64,000 bases of DNA, taken from contig CALFSX010000062.1 of the NCBI GenBank assembly GCA_937916515.1, forward strand, positions 61,406 through 125,405, in the 5' to 3' direction. A program made the translations under genes and the position numbers. A model generated the notes under the pieces. The model was not told the DNA's origin, made no database searches, and was given only the letters and a program-made list of their open reading frames with translations. Source of the stretch: an uncultured Planctomycetaceae bacterium (GTDB taxonomy: Bacteria > Planctomycetota > Planctomycetia > Planctomycetales > Planctomycetaceae). Every line of letters begins with the position of its first letter. Positions within the stretch are counted from its first letter, which is position 1. Positions 10,412-20,674 of the stretch are shown one piece after another.

Positions 10412-11371
10412 ATGGATGCGAAAAGTCTCAGGTTTCGACTGGAATACCTCTTCTTCATGGCAATGGTGTTTGCTCTGAACTGTTTGCCGGTACGCGCGGC
10501 GGTTCGGTTGGCGGACGCAGTTGCCTGGTTTCTGCACAAGGTCGTGCCAAAAAAACTCACTCGTTACGACGTCGCGGCAGACAATATTCGCACTGCTTTT
10601 GGTGACGCGCTGACCGAACAGCAGGTCGATTCAATTGTTCACGGCATGTGGCAGCATCTGGCTCGTATGGTTGTGGAAGTAATGCAGCTGCAACGCCGCT
10701 TTCGGCTGTATAACTGCAGTGAGGTTCTTGAGTTTCGCCAAAGAGAAGAATGCGTGCAGGCTATGATTTCCGGGCGTCCGATTCTGTTTTTGGGCGGACA
10801 CTTTGGCAATTGGGAAGTGTCAGTCAACACGTTCGGTTACTTTGGTTTTCCGATGGGAGTTGTCGCTCGAGATCTGGACAATCCTTGGTTGCATAAGTGG
10901 TTTTTGAAGTTCCGAGAATCAACGGGCAACAGCCTGATTTCGAAACAGGGCGCCAGCACAGAATTGGTGCAGGCGATGGAAGCCGGCAGGAATGTGTCAT
11001 TGCTTTGTGACCAGGATGCCGGTCGTCGAGGTGTGTTTGTTGATTTCTTTGGCAAGCCTGCTTCAACTTATAAGTCAATCGCGTTACTGGCGCTTCAGCA
11101 TGATGCGCTAGTGGTGCTGGGTGGTGCTTATCGATTGCCCGATGATTGCCAGCACAACAGTCGCTGGCGGCAATTCAATCTTACCACGGAAGCTGTGATT
11201 GACAGTCGCGATTATCAGGATGCGGATGCGGTGCCTCAGTTGACGCAGGCATTTACTGCGGCTCTGGAATCACTCATTCGACGTGCTCCCGAGCAATACT
11301 TTTGGGTGCATCGTCGCTGGAAAACGCCACCACGCGAAAAGAAATCCAAAGAGCAGCAACAAGCGGCCTGA
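10412..11371 (+). CDS. Lysophospholipid / lipid A lauroyl acyltransferase family protein (LpxL/HtrB-like)
   Basis: GRPILFLGGHFGNWEVSVNTFGYFGFPMGVVARDLDNPWL (HX4D/E-like), LLCDQDAGRRGVFVDFFGKPAST. Confidence 0.85.
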   Translation: MDAKSLRFRLEYLFFMAMVFALNCLPVRAAVRLADAVAWFLHKVVPKKLTRYDVAADNIRTAFGDALTEQQVDSIVHGMWQHLARMVVEVMQLQRRFRLYNCSEVLEFRQREECVQAMISGRPILFLGGHFGNWEVSVNTFGYFGFPMGVVARDLDNPWLHKWFLKFRESTGNSLISKQGASTELVQAMEAGRNVSLLCDQDAGRRGVFVDFFGKPASTYKSIALLALQHDALVVLGGAYRLPDDCQHNSRWRQFNLTTEAVIDSRDYQDADAVPQLTQAFTAALESLIRRAPEQYFWVHRRWKTPPREKKSKEQQQAA

Positions 11372-11456
11372 CAGGGGATTCGCCCTTGCCCCGGTGGCGT
11401 AGCACGCGGAACGAAGTGAAAAGCTGAAATCGCCGAGTCGCTTCCGTTGTCGCTTG
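11367..11456 (-). repeat. Dispersed intergenic repeat, copy C
   Basis: Reverse complement CCGCGTGCTACGCCACCGGGGCAAGGGCGAATCCCCTGTCAGG aligns with copies at 28944-29085 and 36379-36499. Confidence 0.65.
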
Positions 11457-11715
11457 ACGCAAGTCCTTTGCACACGGGTTTGTCGCACCGCCGTTATGGC
11501 GGCTGTTACGCCGAAACGGCCTGTACTGTGCGTCGGCGAACCGTCAGCCTGATTGGCACGGGTACGCCAGAAGTGGTTTCAGTATGCCGCAGGCCGTCAG
11601 GCACCGGGATTCCTGAGAACAAATCGTACTCCCGCAACTCCCGCAACTCCCGCCCGGCCGCTTACGCGTCACAGCTCACACGAAAATCTCTTCACAGCTT
11701 TTGGCGAAGCTACCG

Positions 11716-13056
11716 TTAGCTTAGTCCCGTTAACACGCCGTCGCCACAGAAGTCTGTATTGCCAAAGGATGGCACCGGGTGTCCCATGCCTTCGCAGATA
11801 CTCATCAGCAGTCGGTTATGTGGAACACCGCCGAACTTCAAAGAACGTCCCATTTCGAAGTCCAGGCCGCCGCCAACCATGATGAATGGGATGTTGTCGC
11901 GGGTGTGTGAATTGCCCTTGCCCAGTTCGTTGGTCCAGATAATGGTGGTGTTGTCCAGCAGCGAACCCTGCCCACCGGGTTCCGGTGTTTCTGCGAGTCG
12001 TTTTGCCAGGTAGGCCACTTGTTCGCTGTACCAGGTGTTGATTTTGATCAGCTTTTCGTAGGCGTCTTCATTGCTGTCTGGTTCGTGTGAAAGTTCGTGA
12101 TGGCCCTCTTCGATTCCCAGCCATTTCATGCGAGGCTGGCCCACACTGTTGGTGATTTGGAATGTTGCAATTCTGGCGAAGTCTGCCACAAAGCTGTTCA
12201 CCATCATGTCCATTTGCATGCGACTGATCTGTGGAATGTTTTCATTTTGCTCTTCAACGTTGGGAGGCAGTTCGGGAACCGCATGACCGACGGAAGCGAC
12301 GTCTGACTTTCTGCTAAGTTCTGTTTGAAGTTCCTTTTCGACTTCGCGAACCATTGCCAGATGGTCCTGAAGCAGGCGACGGTCTTCGCTGCTGATCATT
12401 TGTTCAACTTTGCGGAAGTCGTCTGAAAGGTTGTCCAGGACGCTGGCGAGTAGTTCTTTGTTGCGCGCCTGTCCGTACAGCTTGTCGAACATCTGATAGG
12501 GATTGTCGATAGGAGCAACTGGTTGGTTGGCACCTGCGTAAGACATGCGTGTCCATGTGTCGGCTCGATCCGGTACCATTACCCCGAATTCCAGCGAACC
12601 GAAGCGAGTTTGCGTGGCGGGATCAGCTTGTAACTGGTTGCGAAGGTGCTGATCGACGGAGATTCCCATGGACCATCCGGCCGGCGTGTCTGAGCCGCCC
12701 TGAACGTCGCCGGGGAACAGCTCGATGCCGGTAAGCAGGCAGCCGATGCCGCGCATGTGACCATCGCCATCGCCCTTAATTCGATTGTTGATGCCGTGCA
12801 GCGTCAGCATTTTGTCTTTGTAATCAGCCAGCGGTTCCAGAATTCGCTTCAGCTGAAAGTCTTTGCCTTCTTCATCCGGCCAGAAGTGCTTTGGAATCAC
12901 TCCATTTGGACTGAAAATCACAACCATGCGTTTTTTGCGAGGCGTTTCGGCCTGCGACGCAAATCCAAGACCGGGCACACCCAGCACCAGGTTTGCGGCT
13001 GCAACACTAATGCCGGTTTTCAGCAGGAAGTCACGACGTGATAGATATCGATTCAT
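11716..13056 (-). CDS. DUF1552 domain-containing protein
   Basis: [27 protein letters not shown] (Tat-like leader), [40 protein letters not shown]. Confidence 0.85.
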   Translation of the reverse strand: MNRYLSRRDFLLKTGISVAAANLVLGVPGLGFASQAETPRKKRMVVIFSPNGVIPKHFWPDEEGKDFQLKRILEPLADYKDKMLTLHGINNRIKGDGDGHMRGIGCLLTGIELFPGDVQGGSDTPAGWSMGISVDQHLRNQLQADPATQTRFGSLEFGVMVPDRADTWTRMSYAGANQPVAPIDNPYQMFDKLYGQARNKELLASVLDNLSDDFRKVEQMISSEDRRLLQDHLAMVREVEKELQTELSRKSDVASVGHAVPELPPNVEEQNENIPQISRMQMDMMVNSFVADFARIATFQITNSVGQPRMKWLGIEEGHHELSHEPDSNEDAYEKLIKINTWYSEQVAYLAKRLAETPEPGGQGSLLDNTTIIWTNELGKGNSHTRDNIPFIMVGGGLDFEMGRSLKFGGVPHNRLLMSICEGMGHPVPSFGNTDFCGDGVLTGLS

Positions 13057-13266
13057 CTTGGAGTCTCAATCAGTGAAATGCCGGGCGGCGAATAGGCGGG
13101 TTGGAAACGAGCAGTTACCGTTTTATTCGATCGTCAAAACCAGAGCGGTGATCATCTTAGCGGAAGTTGTAATCGCTGCGGCCTTGGCAGGGAATCCAGG
13201 AACAAACGAGCCCGTAACGACCTCTACTTGTAAACAAACAAAACCATGTAAAGTGATGCAGGCGAA

Positions 13267-15654
13267 CTAAGGCGTTGTCGGCTCATTATCTATTTTCGCC
13301 GCTACGGCGGCAATTTGGACAATAAGTTCTCTAATGTTATACCCACTTTCGCGGAACTTTTTAGTCAGTTTTTCCAATGTATCGGTTCCATACGCTGCTG
13401 GCGGCTGTTTGACGAAGTGCTGGAAGGCTCGATTTACAAAGGAACGGTGTGCGTCATCACTTTCGGCCAGAAATCTGGCAAGCTCCGCTGCTCCGGAAAA
13501 GCTGACTTCCGCGCCGGATCGATCAGCATAACGCCCCGCGGAATCAATATTCTTTGAGTGCTCCTTAGTTCGAAAACGCCCGACAGCATCATAATTTTCC
13601 AGAGCAAAGCCGAGACCATTGATCTTGAGGTGGCATACCTGGCAACCTTCGGGGCTTGTCTGCAGGGCGACTCGCTCACGCGTGGTCAGGTCGGGGTGCA
13701 GGTCCGGACTTAGTGGGGTAAACGCTTCAGCCGGTGGCCTGAGGGTTCGGCCCAGCATGTAGCGAATCAAAAACACGCCTCTATGAATGGGCGACGTTGA
13801 ATCATGATAAGCAAGGCCGCTCATCAAAAATGGATGATTCAGCAAGCCCAGACGAGCGGTGCCATCAGCGCCAGTCATTCTTAGGCGTGGCCCTTCGTCG
13901 GATTCTGCCTTCCATGCGTCTCCATAAAATTCTGCGATGCGATCCGTGGTGTACGATCTTTCGGCCAGTAGAAGTTGCCGAAAGTCACTGGCGTCGCTCC
14001 AGATAGTGTCTTCGATAAACGCGTTTAGAGATGTTCTGAGATCGTGTTCCAGTTCATCATTGAAGCCGGGGAACTGTTGTTGATCTTTGTTGATGTCGTG
14101 CAGGTGATCCAGATTCAGCCAGGCATGCATCAATGCCAGAGTTTTGGCCTGAGTGCGATAATCTGACACCATGCGATAGGCGGCTGATTTTATCTGTTCT
14201 TCTGTTTTAAGTTTGTCCTGTCGAGCCAGTTTTTGCAGCCACTCGTCAGACGGCAGAGAATCGAACATCACCAACGCCAGCCGGTTGGCCGCGCGGTGAG
14301 ATTGTGGCTGTGTCTGGTCAGCCAATGGGTATAAGAATCTTGGCGACTTTAACGCTAACAGGACGACGCGTCGGATTGCTTCTGCGTCGTCCGGCGTGGT
14401 ATCGACCTGTTGATCCACGTGTCTTTGTCTTAGTTCCTTGTCGCCGGGGTCGTCGTTCAGTGAAATCCGAAAGGCCGTTTCCACTACTTCCGCCAGAAAG
14501 CTTCGCAACTGTGCTCGGTTTTCATTGGCATCTTTTTTGTGAATGCGTTGGTACCGCGGCCACAGCTCAGCAACTGCGATATCGGCGAATTCCAGCGCGG
14601 CCGCTGTGGTGGAATCGTCCCACTCGCGACTGATGGCAATTCCGCGTTCGTAGCCGTAGCTGCGGTCGTCGGGGGGCAGCGTTGTTTGCAGAGAAAACGT
14701 GGCCTGCGGTGAATACGGTATCAACTGACGAGTCGGAATAATCTCCTCAACACCGCGAGGCGGAATCCACGACAACGAGACGACAGCAGGTGGAAGTTCG
14801 GTTTTGCGTTCACGTTGAATAAAGTCAATCTTAAACGGATAGACGCGACCGGCTGTCAATGTCACCGTTTGGCGGAATTCCGTCTTGTCGCCTGACTGCA
14901 CGTGATTGTCGAAGAATTGCCGACCGATTTTTCCGAAGTCCATGACAAACGAACACGTACTGCGGACGATGATTTCGTAGCGACCAGTCACATCAGCCTT
15001 CAAGCCGCCTTCCCAGTAAATATAAAACGACTTTGCATCGATGCCTTCTCCCGGACTTTCACGCCCAAAATCGAAATCAATTACTGGATCAACTCGTTCA
15101 ATTTTCTTTTCTTCGTTCTTCCAGCGATGTCCGTTGAAATAGATCGCCTTGACGCCTCGATCCCTGGTTGGTCCAACAATGCCGTCGAAGTGAGCATACA
15201 AGTCTGCAATGCTTTGGCGTAGCTGATTTGCTGTCAGTCTTGCCAGGCCGATTCTGGGCGGACGGTTGCGGATCTGAGCAGCGTCGCTGTAAAAACTATA
15301 GTGGATGAATTCAGCGACTGCTTTTGCATCCTCACCGACGCACTGATCGGCTTCATCTTTGGGCATGGTTGTCGTGATCAACTTTGTAAGTTCACCAGTG
15401 GTGTCGTCGCCTACGAGTCGATCTTTGTACAATCCGTCGACGCCCTGCCCCTGGTCTCCATGACACGAAGCGCACTGTTCGCGATAAATTGTTGCGCCTC
15501 GTTCCAACAAAACTGAATGCTGGGTAGGCGGTTCGGCTGGCGTTTCCTGCAACGCCGCTTCATCTGCGACAATGCACGGAATTGTGTGCATCCATGCCAC
15601 GACCGTACACAAGGTCCAGACGCAACCATGGCGAAAGTTATGTGTCTTATTCAT
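13267..15654 (-). CDS. Cytochrome c / PA14-like / DUF1592-DUF1588-DUF1585 type protein
   Basis: CASCHGDQGQG heme motif; PA14-like segment; YDSTSPIHRGVFLIRYMLGRTLRPP; CQVCHLKINGLGFALENYDAVGRFR. Start set at internal MNKTHNFRHG. Confidence 0.85.
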   Translation of the reverse strand: MNKTHNFRHGCVWTLCTVVAWMHTIPCIVADEAALQETPAEPPTQHSVLLERGATIYREQCASCHGDQGQGVDGLYKDRLVGDDTTGELTKLITTTMPKDEADQCVGEDAKAVAEFIHYSFYSDAAQIRNRPPRIGLARLTANQLRQSIADLYAHFDGIVGPTRDRGVKAIYFNGHRWKNEEKKIERVDPVIDFDFGRESPGEGIDAKSFYIYWEGGLKADVTGRYEIIVRSTCSFVMDFGKIGRQFFDNHVQSGDKTEFRQTVTLTAGRVYPFKIDFIQRERKTELPPAVVSLSWIPPRGVEEIIPTRQLIPYSPQATFSLQTTLPPDDRSYGYERGIAISREWDDSTTAAALEFADIAVAELWPRYQRIHKKDANENRAQLRSFLAEVVETAFRISLNDDPGDKELRQRHVDQQVDTTPDDAEAIRRVVLLALKSPRFLYPLADQTQPQSHRAANRLALVMFDSLPSDEWLQKLARQDKLKTEEQIKSAAYRMVSDYRTQAKTLALMHAWLNLDHLHDINKDQQQFPGFNDELEHDLRTSLNAFIEDTIWSDASDFRQLLLAERSYTTDRIAEFYGDAWKAESDEGPRLRMTGADGTARLGLLNHPFLMSGLAYHDSTSPIHRGVFLIRYMLGRTLRPPAEAFTPLSPDLHPDLTTRERVALQTSPEGCQVCHLKINGLGFALENYDAVGRFRTKEHSKNIDSAGRYADRSGAEVSFSGAAELARFLAESDDAHRSFVNRAFQHFVKQPPAAYGTDTLEKLTKKFRESGYNIRELIVQIAAVAAKIDNEPTTP

Positions 15655-16128
15655 GAGTTGATTCACGCGTTTGCGAGATGTTGCTGCTGGCACTGAATTT
15701 TGGCTTCAGCGAGAACTGAAGAGGCCATAAGCGGTTGATGGACTGCGGGAGGATGGTTTCCCGCACACGTTGCGTGTGACTTGAAACCAAAGTTGGGTGG
15801 GTATTAAGGAAGGATTTGCGCGACAAGCGATTCGGGGAGCAATTTGCAAATTTCGCTCCAGCACACCGATTGTTGCACGTTTGAATTCTAGCAGCCGAAA
15901 TCGGCGGCTTCAAACGGCGATTCTGCAGAATGCCGACATAGCGTTATCCGCCAACCATGGATTCAGAAAGCAGCTGAATTCGGCGCAGCAGAGGTCTCGA
16001 AACTGAGACGGATACACGGTTTGAATACCGGGATGCGTCAGGCAATTTGGGCGAGCAACTGTGTCTCGTTGTTTTTTTGACATCTCGGCCCTGGCGTAAA
16101 TGGCTCCAACGGCAAGCCACTGGTGCAT

Positions 16129-17061
16129 CTAAAGACCGGGGTCCGTGCGTTCAAGATTCGCTCGGATTTCTGCAATGGCTTCTTTGGAGCTACCACGAAG
16201 TCGATCCAGCTCAGTTATTGTCTTTAACATCTCTTCGTAGGCGACCGAAGCATTTCCTCGAGCATCATTTTGAGCGGCGGCCAGGTGAAGCGTGTGTAGG
16301 TGCTGTTGGAATGGCCCGTCCAGCATTTCGACGGTCGGTCTCGTACAACGGCGGATCGTTTTGACGAGTTCGCGAAACGCGTCTCGTTCCGTATTTCGTT
16401 CTGCCGCCGAAAGCTCTCTGCGAGTTGTTCGAACATGCTGTTTTGCAAGTTCTGCTTCATCAACCAATCGTCCCAGCGGTGCAGCGTTTCTTCGATTGCC
16501 TTCCTTAAGCTGCCTGGCTTTCTGCAAGATCGCCTGAAGCTTTCTGGAACCTGCGCAGTGGGCCAGGCCGTCTTCTGCTGTTCTGATTGCCTGAGCTGGG
16601 TTTTTCATTTCAACAAAGATGTTGGCCAGATTCGCATACGGTTCCGGCATGGTCGGATCCAGTTTAATGGCTTCTCTATACGCTGATATCGCCATGGAAT
16701 TCATCTTCATGGCCTTCTGGGCAATTCCCAGATTGTAATACGCAGACGCACACTTCTTGTCCTTCTGAATTGCTTTTCGAAGTGTTTTAGTAGCTCCCTG
16801 GAAATCCTGAAGAAGGTTTTGGACGGCACCCATGTTAACCCAACCGGGGGCGTAAACTGGGTCCATCCGCGTAAGTTGGTTAAACGCTTCTTTCGCCGGC
16901 AGATACTGCTTGTCCATGAAGTAGGCCATTCCCAAAAGCTCTTGAGCGTTTCGGTTGGCTGAGTCGGCTGCAAGACATTCGGTCAACAACTGAATGGCCT
17001 CTGCGAAACTCTTCTTCTGCAATAATTGCCGAGCTCGTTGAACTGTTGCATCAGTAGGCAT
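16129..17061 (-). CDS. Tetratricopeptide repeat protein
   Basis: Successive TPR-like units (SAYYNLGIAQKAMKMNSMAISAYREAIKLDPTMPEPYANLANIFVEMKNPAQAI). Confidence 0.85.
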   Translation of the reverse strand: MPTDATVQRARQLLQKKSFAEAIQLLTECLAADSANRNAQELLGMAYFMDKQYLPAKEAFNQLTRMDPVYAPGWVNMGAVQNLLQDFQGATKTLRKAIQKDKKCASAYYNLGIAQKAMKMNSMAISAYREAIKLDPTMPEPYANLANIFVEMKNPAQAIRTAEDGLAHCAGSRKLQAILQKARQLKEGNRRNAAPLGRLVDEAELAKQHVRTTRRELSAAERNTERDAFRELVKTIRRCTRPTVEMLDGPFQQHLHTLHLAAAQNDARGNASVAYEEMLKTITELDRLRGSSKEAIAEIRANLERTDPGL

Positions 17062-17425
17062 CGTTAGTTCTCCTCATTGGTGGCAGCGGACGATCGAAGT
17101 TTCGGCAGATCAGGCCCCGAACGACTGAATGTTGAGCATTTGGCCGAAGTGATACTGATGGTCAGCCAAATCGGGCCAACACCGTGCTCGACTTACCGCG
17201 TCAACTTTAGTCGCCTATGGGGTTCTTGCCGATTGTACAAACAGTTGGGCGTGATCAGTGGTCAATTCTACCTAGATTAACGCCGTAGGAACACAGGTAA
17301 AGTTTGCGTCGCCCGAACACCGGGTTCAAGCCGCATTTTCGGGGCTGCCGAAAGATCCGTTGACGCTTCGGTTTGTAGTGAAGCCGACAGTTTTGACGGA
17401 CTGCTGAAGAAGGCGCAGGTTCTGC

Positions 17426-18832
17426 ATGTTTGTAACTCGGCGAATATCTCTCGCTTTAACTCTGCTATGTATGTCGCTTCCAACGGCATCAGCAGTTGAC
17501 AGCGATGATCCGCGCGTGACGCCTTTGGTGAAGGCCGTTGAAAATTGTCGAGAGTTCGTCGTCAATATTCATACTGAGAAGGCCGGAACAGACGAAGGCG
17601 ATTCCCGCTTCTTTACCTCGAAGTCTCGACGTGTAAGCGGCATGGGAACCGGAATCGTCGTGGACGAGCGTGGTTACATCGTGACCAACTATCACGTGAT
17701 TCATGAAGTTGACGAAATTACTGTCACCATGATGAGCGGCGAGGTGATGAAGGCTCGTCCGGTGTCCTTTGACCGTAAACAGGACATGGCGATTATTCAC
17801 GTAACTGCTCCCGGTCCGCTAACTGTGATGCCAATCGGAACGTCGTCAGACATGAGATTGGCGGAGCAGGTGTTTGCTGTCGGAAATGCTTTTGGCTACG
17901 AATACACCGTAACTTCCGGGATTGTGAGTGCTCTTGGACGTGACGTTGAAGTTGATGAGACTCAGGCTTATGAAAATCTGATTCAGACAGATGCCAGTAT
18001 TAACCCCGGCAACAGTGGAGGCCCGCTGCTTAACCTGAACGGCGACGTGATTGGAATCAACGTCGCCATTCGTGCAGGTGCTCAGCGGATCGGCTTTGCT
18101 ATTCCAATTGATGACGCCAGAAAGACGATCAGCCGACTGCTTAGCACTGAGCGTTTGAACGGTATCTCTCACGGCTTGTTTGGCACGGACGTTAAAACAC
18201 CCAACAACCAACATCTTCTGGTTGACAACGTCATCACAGGATCAGCAGCTGACCGTTGTGGATTGAAACCAGGCGACGTGGTTGCTTCGGTTCGAGGAAT
18301 TAAGATTCACGATCTGGCCGACTGGGAACGAAGTCTGCTGGACATTCCTGTTGGTAAAGTGCTTGACGTGTCTGTCCTGCGAGACAGCAACCCGGTTGCT
18401 CTGCAGTTTGCCGTAGGTGTTGGCCAGAATGTGCCTTCAATCGCCGTGAGTCCAGATCGCCGAATTAACGTACAGACCGTTGCCACGAATGGAACTGCGG
18501 TTGCACCAGCCACCGAATCGATTCGGGAAAAAGCCGAACGACTTTACGGAATGCAAATTGTGCCGTTGAGTCCGCGAGATCGAGCGGCACTGGGACGACG
18601 ATACAGCGGCGGCATGAAAATTGTGAATGTGTCGGCTGACAGCCTGGCTGCCAAACACGGAATTAAACGAGGCGATGTATTGCTGGGGCTTGACGGTTTC
18701 GAAACGCTGGACGACCGAAACCTGAATTTCATCCTTCAGGATAGTCGCTTGAAAAGCCTCACAACAATGAAGTTTCAGATATTTCGCGGCAACCAGGCAC
18801 TGGTTGGCCACATGAAGCTGGACGGTGTGTAA
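17426..18832 (+). CDS. Trypsin-like serine protease with PDZ domains (DegP/HtrA family)
   Basis: YIVTNYHVIHEV, QTDASINPGNSGGPLLNLNGDVIGIN; two PDZ-like segments (SAADRCGLKPGDVVASVRG; LAAKHGIKRGDVLLGLDG). Confidence 0.9.
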   Translation: MFVTRRISLALTLLCMSLPTASAVDSDDPRVTPLVKAVENCREFVVNIHTEKAGTDEGDSRFFTSKSRRVSGMGTGIVVDERGYIVTNYHVIHEVDEITVTMMSGEVMKARPVSFDRKQDMAIIHVTAPGPLTVMPIGTSSDMRLAEQVFAVGNAFGYEYTVTSGIVSALGRDVEVDETQAYENLIQTDASINPGNSGGPLLNLNGDVIGINVAIRAGAQRIGFAIPIDDARKTISRLLSTERLNGISHGLFGTDVKTPNNQHLLVDNVITGSAADRCGLKPGDVVASVRGIKIHDLADWERSLLDIPVGKVLDVSVLRDSNPVALQFAVGVGQNVPSIAVSPDRRINVQTVATNGTAVAPATESIREKAERLYGMQIVPLSPRDRAALGRRYSGGMKIVNVSADSLAAKHGIKRGDVLLGLDGFETLDDRNLNFILQDSRLKSLTTMKFQIFRGNQALVGHMKLDGV

Positions 18833-18929
18833 ACAAGCGTCGCAAATTTCAAACTGCAAACGCGGTGCTTCTGCACGCTATCAGGTGGCGACGCTGAAAC
18901 ACTTCGCGAATCTGCTAAGTGCGGTGACA

Positions 18930-18953
18930 ATGCTGCTGCTGCTGCTGCTGCTG
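18930..18953 (+). repeat. CTG trinucleotide microsatellite (7 units) directly after an ATG
   Basis: ATG followed by CTG x7 then TTG. Confidence 0.9.
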
Positions 18954-18990
18954 TTGGAGGCAGCGAGCCAACAGGGTTCCGTTCTTCACC

Positions 18991-19872
18991 ATGACTGAAT
19001 GGACATCTCAGCTGCACAAATGGATCAGACTGTGTTGCGTCGCAGAAGTGAGCGCAGCAAAGCCCGGGAACGTATCGTTCTCTCAATGTTTCATTGACGT
19101 TGCAGCGGAAGACTTCCTGCGTTCTGCAGACGCGATTGCTCCTGTTATTTCGCAAGTGAATAAATGCGGAATTGGTGAGACGATTTTCCTGGCTGTTCAG
19201 GCAACTCAGGCCGCTGTTCACAGCAATACGAATCTGGGAATCGTGCTGTTGCTGACACCAATGGTCGCCGTATCTGCAAGTCATTCGTTGGCTGATGGAA
19301 TCGAAGACGTTTTGCGAACGCTGACAGTTGACGATGCCGTGTGGGTTTACAAGGCGATCGGCTTGGCGGCTCCTGGCGGGCTTGGCAAGTCGGCTAGTCA
19401 GGATGTCTTTGATGTGCCAACAATGGATCTTCGTGCGTGCATGCAGTTGGCAGCCGATCGCGATCTGATTGCCGCTCAGTACACCAATGGCTTCGTTGAC
19501 GTATTGCAGACCGGTTGTCGTTTGCTGCAGCAGTCTGGAGACTGGCGCAAGCTGGCGGATTTTCGTCTGGCATGGTTGGCTTTGAATCTCATGGCGGAAT
19601 TCGGAGATTCACTTATTCAACGCAAGTGCGGCGACGAAATGAATCGTTTGGTCTCAACGAAAGCTCGCCACGTGCTGGAATGCGGTTGGCCTTTTACCGC
19701 AGGAACTCAGGCGATTTACGACGAATTCGACAGCTTTCTGCGAGCGGACGGAAATCGCAGAAATCCTGGTACAACGGCCGACATGATTGCCGCAATTCTG
19801 TTCGCTTCACTACGTGAGGGAATTTGCACTTATGATGAGTCAGGAAATACGTTGATGTTTTCCGCCGACTGA
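18991..19872 (+). CDS. Triphosphoribosyl-dephospho-CoA synthase family (CitG-like) protein
   Basis: EVSAAKPGNVSFSQCF, NTNLGIVLLLTPM, AAPGGLGKSASQDV. Confidence 0.8.
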   Translation: MTEWTSQLHKWIRLCCVAEVSAAKPGNVSFSQCFIDVAAEDFLRSADAIAPVISQVNKCGIGETIFLAVQATQAAVHSNTNLGIVLLLTPMVAVSASHSLADGIEDVLRTLTVDDAVWVYKAIGLAAPGGLGKSASQDVFDVPTMDLRACMQLAADRDLIAAQYTNGFVDVLQTGCRLLQQSGDWRKLADFRLAWLALNLMAEFGDSLIQRKCGDEMNRLVSTKARHVLECGWPFTAGTQAIYDEFDSFLRADGNRRNPGTTADMIAAILFASLREGICTYDESGNTLMFSAD

Positions 19873-20035
19873 TAAAAACGGGCGTCTGTTGTTATTGAGT
19901 GGCGTACAACCGCGATAGAATTCTGATTGAGCCTTGTTTGTTCACATTCAGTCGAGTTCTCTGAGCGACAACGGGCCATTTTTATGTGGCAGTTTTCCCA
20001 GAGGGTAACGGCCATGCTCTTGTAAGGTTGCGGTT

Positions 20036-20536
20036 ATGGCTGAAGTCTTTGAAGCTCGAGTTACTAAAGATTCGCTGGTCTTCAGTGCAGCTCATTTTAT
20101 TACGTTTAACGGAAACATCTGTGAACGGCTTCACGGCCACAACTGGCGTTTGGATGTTTCGGTGGCCGGGCAGCTTGATGAAAACTATTACGTCTTCGAC
20201 TTCATTGCGCTACGTGACGCCTGCATGAAGTTGGTTGCCGAACTTGATCACAAAGTGCTGCTGGCAGAATTGCATCACAGCATTGGCCTGGAAGAATCTG
20301 CAGATGGGCGAGAAGTGACAGCTCGATTTGAAAATCGTCGCTGGGTGTTTCCCGTTGAGGATTGCTGCATTTTGCCAATCGAAAACACAACGGCAGAATT
20401 GATTGCTCGCTGGATCGGACACCAACTTGTAGAAACTCTAAATTTGAAAGCCGCAACGTCGATTGATGAATTACGAGTCGGCGTGGAAGAAAACTTCGGC
20501 CAGTGGGCAACCGTTCGGATTGACGTTACTGAATAG
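20036..20536 (+). CDS. 6-pyruvoyl-tetrahydropterin synthase / QueD family protein
   Basis: VFSAAHFITFNGNICERLHGHNWRLDVSVAG zinc-binding His pattern; ELDHKVLL; PIENTTAELIARWI. Confidence 0.85.
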   Translation: MAEVFEARVTKDSLVFSAAHFITFNGNICERLHGHNWRLDVSVAGQLDENYYVFDFIALRDACMKLVAELDHKVLLAELHHSIGLEESADGREVTARFENRRWVFPVEDCCILPIENTTAELIARWIGHQLVETLNLKAATSIDELRVGVEENFGQWATVRIDVTE

Positions 20537-20639
20537 TCAATTCAGTAACTTGATCATCGAAACAATTGCGGAACGCCGCTGGTTTAGCCTGGGAATCCGC
20601 CGATTTGGTGTTTGGATTTTCTGCAGCCAACGCAATTGG

Positions 20640-20674
20640 TTGTCCGCCCTGCGTTGAGGCGGGCGGCAATTTTT
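20640..20674 (+). terminator. Probable terminator between convergent genes
   Basis: TTGTCCGCCC ... GGGCGGCAATTTTT, imperfect stem plus T-tract. Confidence 0.55.

Noticed and set aside
18930-18953. CRISPR-like short repeat
   Set aside because: Simple trinucleotide microsatellite without spacers
18775-19284. 169-aa minus-strand ORF
   Set aside because: Overlaps the protease 3-prime end and the CitG-like gene in antisense; no family match recognised
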